NCBI GenBank assembly: GCA_015178975.1 | Contig: WHVD01000011.1 | Coordinates: forward strand, 1,364,001-1,428,000 | Length of the DNA stretch: 64,000 nucleotides | Reading direction: 5' to 3' | Origin: Hysterangium stoloniferum | Taxonomy: Eukaryota > Basidiomycota > Agaricomycetes > Hysterangiales > Hysterangiaceae | Shown here: piece by piece, positions 21,985 through 35,411 of the stretch | Position numbering within the stretch: position 1 is the stretch's first letter | How the letters are laid out: the number at the start of each line of letters is the position of its first letter | The notes under the pieces: model-generated | The model's input: only the letters and a program-made list of their open reading frames with translations | What the model was told of the DNA's origin: nothing | Database searches by the model: none | Program-made: the position numbers and the translations under genes

Positions 21985-24900
21985 TGATAACTGAGGGGCG
22001 CTTACGGTGTTTTATCGAGCCGCTACTATCTTATAATTGCCCTGCACCAAACGCCTTGTGATAAACAGTTATACAATATCCGACGGCCGTAGTATTTCAA
22101 GTTCACATGTATACTCTACGTGGCCAAATTGATCAGTTGACTTAACCATACTAAGAGACTTGGATTGGGTATGGCCGACAAACGGCGTTAGCCAAACTTC
22201 CTTCAATTGCTATACTTTGCAATAAGCAAACCATAAACAACGCACGACATCCGCGTCGTCCAAAATTATGTGGAAATGGCCGAAGACAAAGCTGGTACAC
22301 AAGGGTGGCAGGAAGCACGGCTACAAATCCTTTTCATAAAGTTTTGCAATAATACACTTCGAGTCTCAGGCCGCTCTGTTTGCTACGTCTTGCCGGTGGG
22401 TCATTTCCAGTATCAAACCCATGTTAGATACAAAGGAGAGTACATAAAATCCGTCAACTTGGTCCCCTTATTCTGAGGGTCACTATACTTTGTTTAATTG
22501 AGTCGAGCATGTGGAAGCTAAATATACATGCCCAGTACTAGTACTATTCTCTTCCAGTCGCGTGGTCAAAGGTCAGCGCTTGCGCAAGCAATGCCACCAC
22601 CACCATAAACACGGACATTATCATGCTGTGGTGTCGGATTTAATAACAAAAATGTGGGTAAGGAAGAAAAGTTCGAAAGCCTAGATCCCATCCTTATTTA
22701 TCTGGGCTGATCCCTAGGCTTCAAATGTGGATCACTTTAAATTTGTGAAGAGGCGTTACCAAAAACGCGGCACTAGAATTCGCCAGTGTTCCTTAAAACA
22801 AGGACACCGGCACTAACCGCCAATATTTACGCCAATCCATCAACTAAACCACGCGCTACCCCATTAAATCCCCCCTTTTCGGAGGAGAAGTCTTTAATTC
22901 GGATAACAGACACTTCTTTATATTCTATTTTTGCCACACTTAAAACAAAAATGATATTTGGTTTATTTATACTAGAGGGTGTCAACCAAAACAAAAGGGA
23001 GAAAAACAGGCAACAAAAAAAAAGAAAATCCAAACTACACCCTCGACACACATTTGTCAACAGTGCGAAGGGGAGAGAATGATCTGAGATATACAACGCG
23101 ACTGATGGCGAACAATCGTGAACTCACCCTGTCCTTCCGCCGATCCATCCTTCGCTCTGCTGCCCCGTCTCCCCTTGGCTGTCACCTGCCTTCCATCACA
23201 GGCGCCCCTTCTCCCCAGCCGGCCCATATCTCTTCTAATCCAAATACCATCTCCCAATGCCGTCCAGGCCAGCCGGCTGCATGTGGGGCATTACTTCGCG
23301 CATGCAACGTATGGCGCCCGTGCCATGGTGATGGTTAATGAGAGTTTTACCGCCACAGTTATAATGCGACGGGTGGCGCGGTGCGAGTTGGTGGTTAGGG
23401 TGAAGAGCAAAGGTGATGTTTGGCAGGAAGCAACATTGACCCATGTGATTGATTGCATCACGTGGTGCATGTTTGGAAGAGATCAATATTAACTACTTTT
23501 CATTTCATGTGGTGGGGTTTTCCATTAATATATGCATCTTTCTAGTAACTAGAAAAAAAATACTAGTCTAATATTTAGAAAATTCTAGTTCCGCGTATCC
23601 CTTTATGAACCAAGAAACACTGGAGGATTGAGAGATGCCATATTCAGAATGCATTATTACGTAAGCCCGTTAATCGCGTTTCGCATTTTAATGCACCTTC
23701 ATGTTTATGCTGTTACACCGTGGTCGATATAAGTCTTAAAAATCATCATTATTTTCATCACCATTGAGTATATGCTTATTAATAAACTGGCTCACTTCAA
23801 AGGCTCGAGCTCCAAAAATTAAGAAGCGATGTACTACAATTATAATCAACTGCTTTAGGTTACTGGCAAGCTTGTAGCTATTTGTGGACTTCTTAAGTGA
23901 CTCAGTAATAGCATACCGAAACATGTTATCATAAGTCAGAAAATACAAATTCACCCCAAAGATGGTCCTTTCGAGTTGGCACTCCCACTATGTAAGTTTC
24001 CAACTGATTTCTCTCAGTCGGAATGGTAACAAGAAGAAAATATGATCGAGGGATTAAAGCTCTCCAAATATGGAAAAAATTAAGAGCTCTACGACCATCG
24101 GGTCAGATAACCATCCCGAAAAAAAAAAAAAAATCAGGAGACAATTGACGCCTTATAACCGCTCTCGCCGCCAAGAGGGTCATGTGGAAGCTCTGAAAAA
24201 TAGCCTAGAATCGTGAGCGCCCCGAATCCGACAAGCTGGTATTAGGATCTTGCAACGTTAACTGGACATCGTCTATGTCATTCTAAAAGTGTCATACCTT
24301 CCGCGCTCCCAAGTGAACGTCGGAAAACGGTATATATCGAAGACGTCGGTCTGAAAACCACTTGTCATTTTCCTACAGGGCTTGGTAGACTACAGGCGAC
24401 GAGTCGCAACAAGTCAGCGAGTAATTGTGCAAGCCAACGCGCCTGCATGCGCAGTAAATGCGTCATCGTCATTGCGAAGGTTCAAGATGCGGAAACCGCC
24501 TCACTCACACCGTGAAGAGCAAACATCAACGTCGCCAGGGTTCGCCACAAGGGGCAAGGAATTGTGACGGCCTGAACTGGACTAATTACTGTCTTAATAG
24601 GGCCCGGGATGCGGGGAGATGTGATGTAATAATCACAACTGATCCTTCTCCAGGGACGATACTGCACCATAGCTTTGATGGAGCCTATTAGTCTAGCTCC
24701 GTGAACAGGACAAAGCTGGGGAAAGTGTTGGAGGTGGACGTAACGATATGTGGATTGGGACGATTCGCGGGGGGAAGAGGAATTCATTGTAGGACAGTAG
24801 GTTGTCCTCCCGTCCGTCGGGCCCTGACATCGCGCGTCGGGACACCCAGTATGAGCATTGATCTGAGGCCTTCAGTCGGCCAGGAAGCACTTTATGGTTT

Positions 24901-27727
24901 CGAATTGTATATGGTGATTGGCGAATTGGCAAATGCTCGCTCTTCGAGGGCAGCGCCAATCCTGCAGTAGCGGCTGCTTGGGAGTTCTCGGGCTACTCGG
25001 AGGTATTAACTCATAAAGTATCAGAGCTCCGAGGACGGAGGAGGATGGGGTAAATGTTCAGTGTGGTAACATGTTGTCCACAAACTTTGGTGCAGTTCGC
25101 GTTATGCTCGCTTCATCGCGAACATTAATGACGCACTTTGATACCACTACTACACGCATCACTGTTAATGAGTGATCGATGAGCCCCCCCTCGCTGAATT
25201 TTACTACATTGTTTCGTCAAACATGACTGTAAGGCCCTTTAAGCCTGAGCTGCGAGACGTCTGCATTCAATGGAGTAGCAGCTTGAAAGCCATCGGTTGA
25301 CTTACGAGTCGTTCGGCCAGATTTGTCCAGAACGGATAGTACTGAGACAGCCTACATTGAGCATTGTGAACGAACGGAAATCGGGCATTTTGCGGAGGGG
25401 GAGCATTGTGTGGAGCGGTCATTGCCAGGGATATGCAGTTTCGCTGATAGACAGGGACTAGCTTCCATTTTTCGGTGCCATGACCTCGGCATTCTTCAAA
25501 TGGCTCAGCAGTAGACACTGTTTGGACGATCTGTCCGCGGCCGCATTTTACCAAGCATGCTTGTGAATCAATCACTAGTATTTAGAGTCCGGATTATAGC
25601 TTAGTGGTCTAATTTTCATCGGGCGCCAGCAGCGGAAATACGACGAGGGATTACTTGTTCGATCGGTGAACTTATAATACATCTGTGCTAGGCGTGGGCT
25701 TGAAATCACATAAAGTCATGTGTGACGTACAGAAAACAGTTGAATGAAGGCTTGGAATTTTGAAGTGCTTGTATACTCCCCGAGAACGGACCGCGGTCCA
25801 TACCATTGGTCTACTTTTTGGATAGACTATGGGTATCAAAATGAGTAAATTTGAGATAAAACTTGACTAGGTCGAACTGTTTCAACTTTCGAACCCACCT
25901 GCCCCACGACGAGATGGTCTATACTATGCATGAATGGTCGCTAAGTGTCTGTGAGCGTTGTGGGTTCGGCCGGGCTGTCGTCGCTTGTCCATGTGGGTGT
26001 CGGAGATTCATATTATGGTGAGGGTTTAAGCAGGCCTTCAGGCTTGATTGAGAAACTACAGGAGAATTAGTGACCTCGGGTAGATAGGCTTCTGATTACC
26101 AGAGATGATGGAGCCTATTTACAGTTAATTCATTTGTATACCAGTGCTGCAAAAAAGATGGGATTACTTAGGGGCCTCCATGAACGCACGGTTGAGTAAG
26201 GACTGACTGAGTTTATTGGGATTGGTCCTCCAGACTGATGGTGGGAAAAAGGACACCAAATGTCAGCAGCCAAGGAATGTCATTGCGGGCAGCAATGGGA
26301 TAGGCTAAGACGTTGTTTACGAAAAGACGTCATATATTGATGCAGTTAATGGAGACTCGCGATGACGGCGTTTTCACGGGGACGAATCAGTATTCGCCCT
26401 CAAACTTCAGTGCTGTCAGTTTCATCTGTGTTTACTTTCTGATATATTGCGGGCGCTGCTAAATGAAGTCCACCTCCCAATTTAGTATTATGTACCGAAC
26501 CTAACATGACGTTTCCCAAGAGATATAAGCGGGCCCGTAGTGGCTTGAGTAATGGCAGTGCGGAATGCCATATATGTTCTGAGAGACCTTAGGGTGTACA
26601 CTCACATGAAAAGTAGGTCACAAGATAATCTTATTAGGGGAAGTCAGGTGGGGCCAATAAGGGACTGGCGTGGTAATATAGACTGCAATAGGGGAGATCT
26701 CCTTTCTGGAAGATTAGAGCATGTTCACTTGAGAGAGCCACATTGGTATTGAAATGTGCCATGTATTTCTCATGACCTGATAAGGCTTCTCCGAATCGTT
26801 AGGCAGCGGTTTGAATCAATTACAATTATATACTTTGACTGGTTAAAAGCAAGTACAAATGCAGTGAGGCAATTGGCATGATGCCTTAGAAAGAAGGAAA
26901 TTTGGTATTACATTAAAGGCGGGATAAGTGAATTGAAGCGACGGCTCATATATTTCGGAAGTGAGAGAAAAGGAATATTTGTATTGAAACACGGAGAGCG
27001 GCGCCATGTGTCGCCGGAGCGGCAGGCCGAAGGCGACCGCGGGTGGGCGGCGGGAGAGGCTACGGGGATGCAGTATAGTATTAGGAAGCAGACTGCAAGG
27101 TTTCGGGATGGGAGGAAGGAGGTTGATTATTTATTACATGCATGGCCGAGATTTACATAAGGTGTACCGTACCGGGCGGTTCTGATTTCTGTCCGTGATT
27201 TGAATGATCACAGAAAGCATAGAGTTGAAGGAGGTGGACCCTCGGGGAGGATCAAAATAAAGAAATCCGTGTTGATGGGCGGCTGGAGAGGCTGGTGGCC
27301 GGATACGGTGTGTATTACTAGAAATACTGAGAACTTGAACGATACATGTTTTTTATGAGAAAAAAAAGATAAATTTGAGCTGTGAATGAATCTCGGGCGG
27401 ATTTACTCTGGGATATGATGGGAGAGAAATTGAGTGTGGGTTTTCCTTTTGAGAAATACCCAAATATGAGAAATACCAGAGTGACCCGCGTGACGCAGAT
27501 TCGCATTAGACCGGTTAACCAGAGCCGGCGAAACCTGTATCATTTTGGGCAAACGCTATCAGAATTAATATTAATAATTACTGATCGTTGCCTTATCGGT
27601 GCGTTGTGGGAAAATAAATATTTTTAATTCATCTCGCTCGTCTATTTCCCAGTTCGTTTTGCTCTCGTTCTTTACTTTCAAAGTCTCGTGTCCCGTTCTA
27701 GATTTTCCTTATAAAAATCAATTCGCC
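21985..27727. other. Long gene-poor unique stretch upstream of the bZIP gene
   Basis: About 5.7 kb holds no transposon terminus I recognise and no convincing exon series. Open frames of 60-125 codons occur on both strands (for example around 22,980-23,490), but they overlap one another and show no domain. The 24,300-26,500 part has more CpG than the repeat blocks, arguing against old transposon debris. The last kilobase probably contains the promoter and leader of the bZIP gene. Confidence 0.4.
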
Positions 27728-29594
27728 ATGCGTATCCGCTCCTCGTCCCCTCCAACCCTCTCTCTTGCCCCCCTCCCTCCAACTCCTGCTCCTTCTGCCA
27801 CTACTCCTGTATCCCCAACAGAAGTAAAGCGAGAGCCAACCCCCTTCGACGAGCTCCCGATGTCCCATCTCATATCGTTCCCCATAAACGAGTCCCCTAC
27901 TGAGGATTCCGCCCCCTTCGATGCCTTCCATACCGTCCGGAATCCATTTTCTTCTTATCCAGCATCCTCCTCTCTACTTCGCGATGCTTTCGACTACTAT
28001 CGGCTCCCAAACAGCAACCCAACCCCCATCTCCGACGCTCTTAACATGTCTATTCATGGTGGAGCCTTCAAGCCACAAGTCCACTCTCATACCATGCCAG
28101 ACCTCTCTAACGCCTTCTCATACCCTCCATCAACACATCCCGATCAGCAGCAACAGCAACAGCAACAGCAGTGCATTCCCACTTCCCATCTCTTCTCAAA
28201 TGCTCCCTTTCCAACTGCTCAACAAGTCGAGGAGTCCCCTTCGCCCTCATTAGAAGAATATTGTAAGTAATATCTGTCCTCGCATTAAATTTTTTTTTAA
28301 GTTCAAAATACATAGCTTCTCCGATACCGATGACCTCAACTTCACAGGAAGATCGCCAATCACAGCCTCCCACTCAGAAAAAGCGCCCCCCACGCGCTGC
28401 AATTTCAACCAAAGATTTCGTTCCACCCGACGTTAGCGGTCTGTCCAAGCGTGAAGCCCGCTTGGTCAAGAATCGTGCGGCCGCTTTCCTCAGTCGCCAG
28501 CGAAAACGCGAGGAATTTGAGTGCATGGAGGTGTCAGTAATAGTTTCCTCCGTCTATTATTGGCTCTACTCACGTGACTTTTTAGTCGTGTCGCTGAACT
28601 TGAACAAGAAAATGCCCGACTCCTTGCATTAACGCAGTCGTCTTCGCGCTCTCGCTCTACTTCCCCACCACCATCACAATCATCAAGACCTGCCAAATCA
28701 GATGCTTCCCCGCCAGCCGATGCAGAACTTGCTTCACTGCGCTCTTTGCTTGCCCAATCACGCGCACGAGCCGCCGAACTCGAGCGGGAAGTCGCTTGTC
28801 TGCGAACGACGTCCTCAACGTCCTCTGCTTCTGATTCGGGTTCGGATGCCGGTTCTCCCGGCGGTGTTGTCCAAGTGAAGCGCGAAAATGGGGGCACGGA
28901 TGCGATCCCGAAACGCACTGGCGCGAGTCTTTTCGGTGTTGTGCTTCTCTGTGCACTACCCAGCCTTCTTACCATGCCAGCGCCATCTGTCCCCTACGCC
29001 GCCAGCCGTTTCAGCTACACACCCGGTCCAGGAGCCTCCGTTCAACCGAGAAGCCAGGCGGAATCCTTATTAGATTGGCCTGGCATGGATATCGACGACA
29101 GCGAGTCAGGCGCCCATCGCAAAGTTCACCTACCGCTTTCTTTCATCAACGGCCAAAATGACTTTTTGCAGAATTTTGTCTCGGTTTCTGGTTCAGAGCA
29201 GTCATTGATGCCTTCGTCTGAGTTCGACGCATCCGAGGCGGAATTCGACGTGAGTTTCGCCCCGTCTGCCACAGAGGGCAAAATCCGTGTGCGCATCGAG
29301 AGCCCTTCAGAACCGAGCCTCACACATGGAGGGTCGAGTCCACGCTCGAGCCTCGGGAGTGGCAGCCCATATTTTGCGCATACATCGCCCACTGAGAGTT
29401 GGGATCTTGACTTCGCGGCTCCGGATCACACCCAAAACTTGATGTGGGATTCCCCATCGTCTACCGGTGCCAATCTCGACGTGTCGATATTCCCTCCAAC
29501 AACTTCTACGTCTCGACGCCGGGTACGCATTGCGCTGAAGGGAGCTCCCAAAGCCGGTGTAGAAGGCGGCGAGTGGGAGGTTGAGGTTCGCTAA
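27728..29594 (+). CDS. bZIP transcription factor, possibly membrane-anchored
   Basis: This is a sequence-specific DNA-binding regulator. I read three exons: 27,728-28,262, 28,316-28,532 and 28,586-29,594, with two 53-nt GT-AG introns. That gives about 586 residues; the ATG at 27,728 opens the first long frame. A Pro/Ser-rich N-terminus with a poly-Gln tract (28,146-28,170) precedes the basic region (about residues 223-245). The basic region carries the bZIP signature N231-x7-R239 (NRAAAFLSR). The zipper has M249, L256 and L263 in heptads. Around residues 363-381 a 19-residue uncharged stretch (GASLFGVVLLCALPSLLTM) could span a membrane, as in ATF6/CREB3-type stress factors. If so, about 205 C-terminal residues would be lumenal. 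Membrane anchoring and a stress role are inference; the bZIP call is firm. The exact exon 2 start was chosen by reading frame. Confidence 0.88.
28263..28315 (+). other. Intron 1 of the bZIP gene
   Basis: A 53-nt GTAAGT...ATAG intron. Earlier and later AG candidates (28,301 and 28,347) are out of frame with the basic region, so 28,315 is the best acceptor. Confidence 0.7.
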
Positions 29595-32290
29595 TGGACA
29601 TATGCATCCCGCCTTTCTTTTATTTCTCTCTTGTCATTCATCGCATGTGCTGCAGCTTGTCGGTTTGTTTATATCATAAAATTGTTCTCCCGCATTCCCT
29701 TTTTTTTCTTATTTCCACTGCGCTTTCTTGTCCGATCTACATATGGACTTGTTGTAGTTCCACTAATGCATAATATTTGCAAACGATGCATGTTTTCAAA
29801 TACATTAGAGAAGACTTAGTTGGGCCGAATCCCCCCTGGATGAGGTGATCAACAGCCGATAAAGTAGCACGGACCGAGCGACGGACCGACATTGGTAAAA
29901 TTCAGTCATAGGAAAGACCGCCACAGGTATAGTTTTGTACGTTTGGCCGTTTGACGACTATACCGGTCAATCGGTCGGATGCTCGCTGTTACATTGACCA
30001 TACGTGATAATCACAAGAACGGAAAAATGCAGGATACCTCCAACATCGTGTACTGACCCGGAAGCCGCCCGAGCTGCCACGAGCCGTCCGGCAAAGCCCA
30101 AGAAAATGCCCCGGTGGGCCCCAAGAACAGTGAAAATCAGGTGCAAAATAAAATAGGCAACGAAAAGTCGGCACTTGATCGTCACCGAGAAGTACGCAAT
30201 TATCACGGCGCGATCTAGAACGCATCTTAAAAAGGGAAGCAGGATCGACGAGTTGGAGGTGGGTGGCGTGAACGGACACCGAGAATCCGACAGTTGATGT
30301 TTGACTTGAAGAATCGAGCAAGGTGTAGATCTCTCGTTGATGCATAAGCCCCTGAAGTTGACACGCAGTGAAGGTGTATTGTCTGCCCCATGAAAGAAAA
30401 GGCTCAGCGCGACAATTGGATGGTAACTGCAAAATATCCCCCCGATTATTTACAGGAGACCTGCAAACCGACTAAAAAAGGATGGACTTTGAAACCCGCA
30501 TATCCGTCGTAGCTGTAGCGGTAAACTCTATGGCCATGAATTCCCATTACACAGACTTGACTCCAGCTTCATTTGCTGGACTTCCGACTTGATTGCGCCG
30601 ATCTAGCGCTAGTTAAAGTGACACTCGCATTGGCGCGCTAACAGGCGATATCGTTGCAAAAGTTAGGTTACGAACGTCATTAAGTTAGAAAGGATAAGTT
30701 TATGTCCAAAACGTGGGGCGCTTCGTCCGAAGCGAAGAGGTAGGCACTCCAACCAAAGTTTCTCCGACGGAGGGTAGAGGCGAACGACCTAACTGCAGTA
30801 TTAGCGCCGTCTTTGATGGAGCTATGAAATGTGAGGTGAAAGTGCAATATAAACCTGTATGTTATGAGCTCGGGACGATGAACCGAAGGCTCTCGCTGGG
30901 AATAGAAGTCTGGCACTTTATCGATATTAGAGTAATTGGTAATCGGAGCTTGGGATCATAGATGGCACCATAATACAAGGTCTTGTGCCTCAGCCCTCAG
31001 CCCTCAGGAGTTGAGTTTAGAAACCCGCTGGGATGTCGCGGCTTTTTGATAGGATCTTTTGGGTGGTGTTCGACAAGGGTGGGAAGCAAAGAAGCGCAGG
31101 GACTTATGTATGATTGTCGCGGCATCGGATGCATTTACTAATGATTTTTCTTTGCACTGGCAGTGGTAACTAAGCCATCCATCCTCTGATCCAACTGTGT
31201 GCTTGCACAGGTCAAGGCGCAACTCTCGAACATCGAATATTCTCTACAATTTGTGCGAAGTATAACGTTTTTCCCAAGTACTGAGTGTTCATATTTTTGA
31301 AAACGCGCGGGGAAATTTTTATAGACCCTAAAGAAAGTCTCCGGACATTCCAACTATAAATATTAAATTGGTTTATATTTATTTGTGCTTACTGAACGCC
31401 CGGCGGAGAATTCTTTAGAAAACATACGATTTCCCCAGCATTTTCAAAACTTCGAACATCTCGGAAAAACTTTCTTTTTCACCAACTTTAGAGGATGTTC
31501 CGAGATGGAGAATTTGGGCCATACCGATGTGTTAATAGTCTCAAATAATATTATTCCGAAACAATTTGTCACTTCAACGTGATAAAAATTAATGAGAATA
31601 CAAAGGGCCAGAGAGTCTGGAAAGGATCTGGTATGCGATATGCTTCACCAAGTGTTTGGTGTGCCTACCAGGTGCTCAAAATTAGACAAATACACATCAA
31701 GAAAACGGGTACAAGCACTAGTAAGCACAGTACCACAGACTGACAAAGTTATAGTACAGACGGTACTGGCAGTCCTAGAGAGTTAGACAAATAGAGTGAA
31801 TATCATTTAATTTCGTGTTTGCATTAACAAATCATGTTGTGTGTTCCAGCTGCTAAAAAATTATATGCAAGTCATCAAAGAGTGAGAATCTCAATACATT
31901 AAAGGAAGAGTACTGTGTTGTGAACTGAAAATTGTGGGAAAATCAGAATGCATCTTGTGGAAATTTTTGAATAATTAAGTAGTGGGGGCTTATGAGTCAG
32001 TTCAATATTGAATGCCTAATAATAGTCAAGTTGTCAGTAAGAACCAATAAGCAGATAGATCAGAACATACCCAAAGTGGAGTAATGTTAAGGTCAGGAAA
32101 CCTGCCAGCACTGAATCTTACTGTGAGGGGTACCCCCCTCTAGGAAATATAATTATTTCATTGCATTATATTTCATATATATTTCTTAATTTTCTACTAT
32201 TTTTCTAATCAGGATATTCTTCATATATCCTCATCTGCATTAGTTTGAAGATCTATCTACACTTGTGGGTATATAGACTCTTGTGGGTGT
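29595..32290. other. Unique stretch without a recognised gene
   Basis: The bZIP 3' region is followed by about 2.6 kb with only short overlapping open frames and no domain. From about 31,600 the sequence becomes AT-rich, like the repeat block that follows. Confidence 0.35.
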
Positions 32291-32300
32291 TGTTACGGCC

Positions 32301-33010
32301 TGTTATGACCGTGTCGCAACCCTATCGGTCCCGAGGTTATCGCCACTTATCAACATTTCAAGTCACCATCTCGGAAACCATCGGCCCCGAAGTTGACATA
32401 TGTTTTTGCAAAGATCAAACTCCGTTTACGCCCACGTCAAAATAACTCGTATTGTCTGGTCAAACTTTTGATACGTCCCTTTTATTATGTTGATCCGTTC
32501 AATCTTATGTTTCACGTATGTCTATCTATATTTGTAGTCCTTGAACTATTTCCTTTTATCATAATCCCACTCTTGGTTATCATCGGCCTCCAAACTAATC
32601 ATAAACTTCCCATTCCTAGTCAAGCTTATTGTTAATGCCATTTTCCGCCCTTCTCCCCATTAGTATTTTCTAGACGCCTGTTACTTGTATATGAACCCAC
32701 TGTAGTTGTAGTTACTAGGTAATCAGAATATCGACTCAGAATACCCTCATACGTCTGTAACAGTCCCATACTAAGAACCCCCCCCATCCGCCTTCGCATG
32801 CGCTCGCCCACTCCTGGCCCGAGGCTCGACTTGTCCTTCGGTTCCGATCAGTATCTCACCAAAAGGAGCTCTTTAGGATTAGTCTTCACCTGCCTGAAAT
32901 CTAAGGACACCCTACGGATATTTGCGAGGGCACAGCACATAAGCTGAAGCCAGGTCCTTCCGATCGGTCCCTGTCAGCCACCAACATTAGTCAGTTTTCA
33001 GTTCTTAACA
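32301..33010 (+). mobile_element. Solo LTR, family A, nested in the same family
   Basis: This 710-bp copy runs from TGTTATGACCG to TTCTTAACA between perfect CGGCC target duplications (32,296-32,300 and 33,011-33,015). It inserted ten bases inside an older copy of its own family. Confidence 0.92.
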
Positions 33011-33655
33011 CGGCCGTGTCGCAACCCTATCGGTCCCAAGGTTATCGCCACTTATCAACGATTCAAGATACTATTCAAGTCACCACATTGGAAACCATCA
33101 GCCTCTGAAGCTGACGTATGCTTTCATGATGATCAAACTCCATTTACGCCCACGTCAAAATACTCGTATTGTCTGGTTAAACTTTTGATACGTCCCTTTG
33201 ATTATGTTGATCCGTTCTATCCTATGTTTCACATATGTCTATCTATATTTGTAGTCCTCGAACTATTTCCTTTTACCGTAATTCCGCTCTCGGTTATCAT
33301 CGGCCTCCGAACTAATCATAAACTTCCTGTTCCTAGTCAAGCTTATTGTTAATACTGTTTTCCGCCTTTCTCCCCATTAGTATTTTCTAGATGCCTGTTA
33401 CTTGTATATGAACCCGCTGTAGTTGTAGTTACTAGGCAATCAGAATATCAACTCAGAATACCCTCATACGTCTGTAACAGTCTCATACTAAGAATCCCCT
33501 CATCTGCCTTCGCATGCGCTCGCCTACTCCCAGCCCCAACCCCTTGGCCCGACACTCGACTTGTCCTTCGGTTCCGATCGGTACCTCACCAAAAGGAACT
33601 CTTTAGGATTAGTCTTCACCTGTCTGAAATCTAAGGACACCCTACAGATATTTGC

Positions 33656-33687
33656 GAGGGTGCAGCACATAAGCTGAAGCCAAGTCC
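33656..33687 (+). promoter_or_regulatory. Conserved TATA-like LTR box (family A)
   Basis: The same box as at 7080, here in the outer LTR. The inner LTR has it at 32,926-32,957. Confidence 0.5.
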
Positions 33688-33740
33688 TTCCAATCGGTCC
33701 CTGTTGGCCACCGACATTAGTCAGTTTTCAGTTCTTAACA

Positions 33741-34349
33741 GGTGTGCACACTCTAGTAGGAGTAGGAACAACTCAGACACTTTTACCCAGAAACCACAAC
33801 TTGCTAGAAATCCTTCAAAGTGTCTGCTGCAAGTTGTGATGGGGTATTATCTCAGCCATCTCAAATGGCCATACTCAAACTTGAACATCTTACTCACTGT
33901 TTTTGTAAGCCTGGCGCCCCAGTCTTACGTGTTCACTCATTGTTCCTGTTACGTGTTCACTCCTTTGTTATGTGTTCACCCTTTGTTTCTTGTTTCCTTT
34001 GTTCCACTCCTTTTGTTCTGGCATGTGACCACATCATATATGTACATACATATATAGCCTAGGTAGTTTTCTCTCTCTTACCTTACTGTACGCTGTAACC
34101 CCCTGTATCCCATCTCGGTTCTAGACAATACACCATGGTCCTGTCAACTCGTGTGACCACCAGTGATCTCATTGACAACAAGATTCCAGTTTTGTACTTT
34201 TACAGTCAAAGCATAGAGCTCTTCACTCAAACTCACACATTAACTACTGCACTCCTCCTTCTTCTGGTGAACAGTCTTTCACCTTAATTCTACTTTATCT
34301 CGTCTATTTGACTGTGGATCAAACTGATGGTTTTTCCTGGTCATCATCC
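33741..34349. other. Unassigned repeat-like stretch
   Basis: Short direct repeats of a GTTACGTGTTCACTC type occur around 33,930-33,990. I recognise no gene, and the ends of any element are unclear. Confidence 0.3.
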
Positions 34350-34893
34350 TGTCTGGTCTCCATCCCAATGCTCTTCCATCACCCATTCTACTTGTAAATG
34401 CTATTTGCCACCTTATACCCTCTAGAATACTTTTACTACATTGTATTTAGTTCTAGTCTGATCCCTACCTCTTCCTGTGCTTCCTTTGACCTATCACCAC
34501 TTCTCACTTCCTTGATCAGCCCTCTACTCATCCATTACACCTTTGTATAAAATTCCTACGATGTATGCTACTACTCCTCAGTTCTAATATCAACTTAGAT
34601 TACCCCTGTTTAGTCTTCAGTCTTCTTACTCCCTCCCTAATACCCTCTGAGGCATCATTGGCAAGCTGTGACCCTCTACCTTACAACTCTTAGTATATTG
34701 GCCTCCAGTCAAGTGAGCTAAGTGTTGTCTTCAGTTCTTATCATACTATCTGCTCTGTTTGAAATACTGGAGCACCTTAACAGTTCATATGAGGGCACAA
34801 CATATAAGTTGAAGCCAAGCTCCACCTGTTTTATAGAGTCAGACCTCCCAACTCTATTATCAGCCTTCTTAATCCCTTGCTTAGCTCTTAACA
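34350..34893 (+). mobile_element. 5' LTR (family B type) of a gypsy gag element, left end unclear
   Basis: It aligns with the second half of family B and ends GCTCTTAACA at 34,893. A gag start codon follows at 34,935, so this is probably the element's own 5' LTR rather than a solo copy. The GAGGGCACAACATATAAG box is at 34,791-34,823. Confidence 0.55.
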
Positions 34894-34934
34894 GTATATT
34901 AGAACTCAGGCTTGTAAATTGTTACCCTCTAGTC

Positions 34935-35305
34935 ATGGATGATCAAAACCCTCTGGAAGCAAGACAAGAAGCAATCAGAAGGGTTACCCTTTCTACTACT
35001 GATCCATAATTTGTAGGATCAGCATTAATGACACTTCTGGAATATGTGTCAAATGTGTGGACCCCTGTGAGCTCACCTAGACCTCTTCTGGTACCTCCAA
35101 GTATTGGTGGCAGTATTTTGACACACTTCACCACCATCACAGTAGTCATCCTACCAGTGGTCCACCCAGCTCTCATCACAGCTTCAATGGCAGACCTCTG
35201 AGTTCACATCATAGCTCTCATCATAGTTTTGGTAACAGACCCTGGGTTCCCATCACAGTTCACATTACAGCTCTCACCACAGTAGTCACAGTGGCAGACC
35301 TCTGA
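34935..35305 (+). mobile_element. Gypsy gag fossil, N-terminal part
   Basis: It starts with MDDQNPLEARQEAIRR, then a His/Ser-rich region with SSHHS-like repeats, the counterpart of 6120-6310 on the other strand. The gag continues at 38,248, 38,826, 39,601 and about 40,431, separated by later insertions. It is broken, with many breaks. Confidence 0.7.
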
Positions 35306-35411
35306 TGTTAGGATCCTGTTGTTTTGGATCCCCGTGATTTGTTTCTCACTAGAAAACCCTTGTTGTCTCATTATCGGAGCCCCTGCCTACATCATTACCC
35401 CTCATGGCTTC

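Larger units (their letters stand above)
32291..33740 (+). mobile_element. Solo LTR, family A, with another family A LTR inside
   Basis: The outer LTR starts TGTTACGGCC at 32,291 and ends TTCTTAACA at 33,740. It is flanked by perfect GGTGT target duplications (32,286-32,290 and 33,741-33,745). Only its first ten bases precede the inner copy; the remainder follows from 33,011. Confidence 0.9.

Noticed and set aside
22979-23492. Overlapping open frames of 98-124 codons on both strands
   Set aside because: They overlap each other in several frames, show no domain and no splice-consistent neighbours; GC-rich sequence gives such frames by chance.
24482-24970. Open frames of 77-101 codons on both strands in the gene-poor stretch
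   Set aside because: Same pattern of mutual overlap. Several start at non-ATG codons and none continues through plausible introns.
25590-25680. tRNA-like stretch with TAGCTTAGTGG and a downstream GTTCGATCGG
   Set aside because: The A-box-like part fits, but the acceptor and T arms do not pair and no 72-90-base cloverleaf can be drawn.
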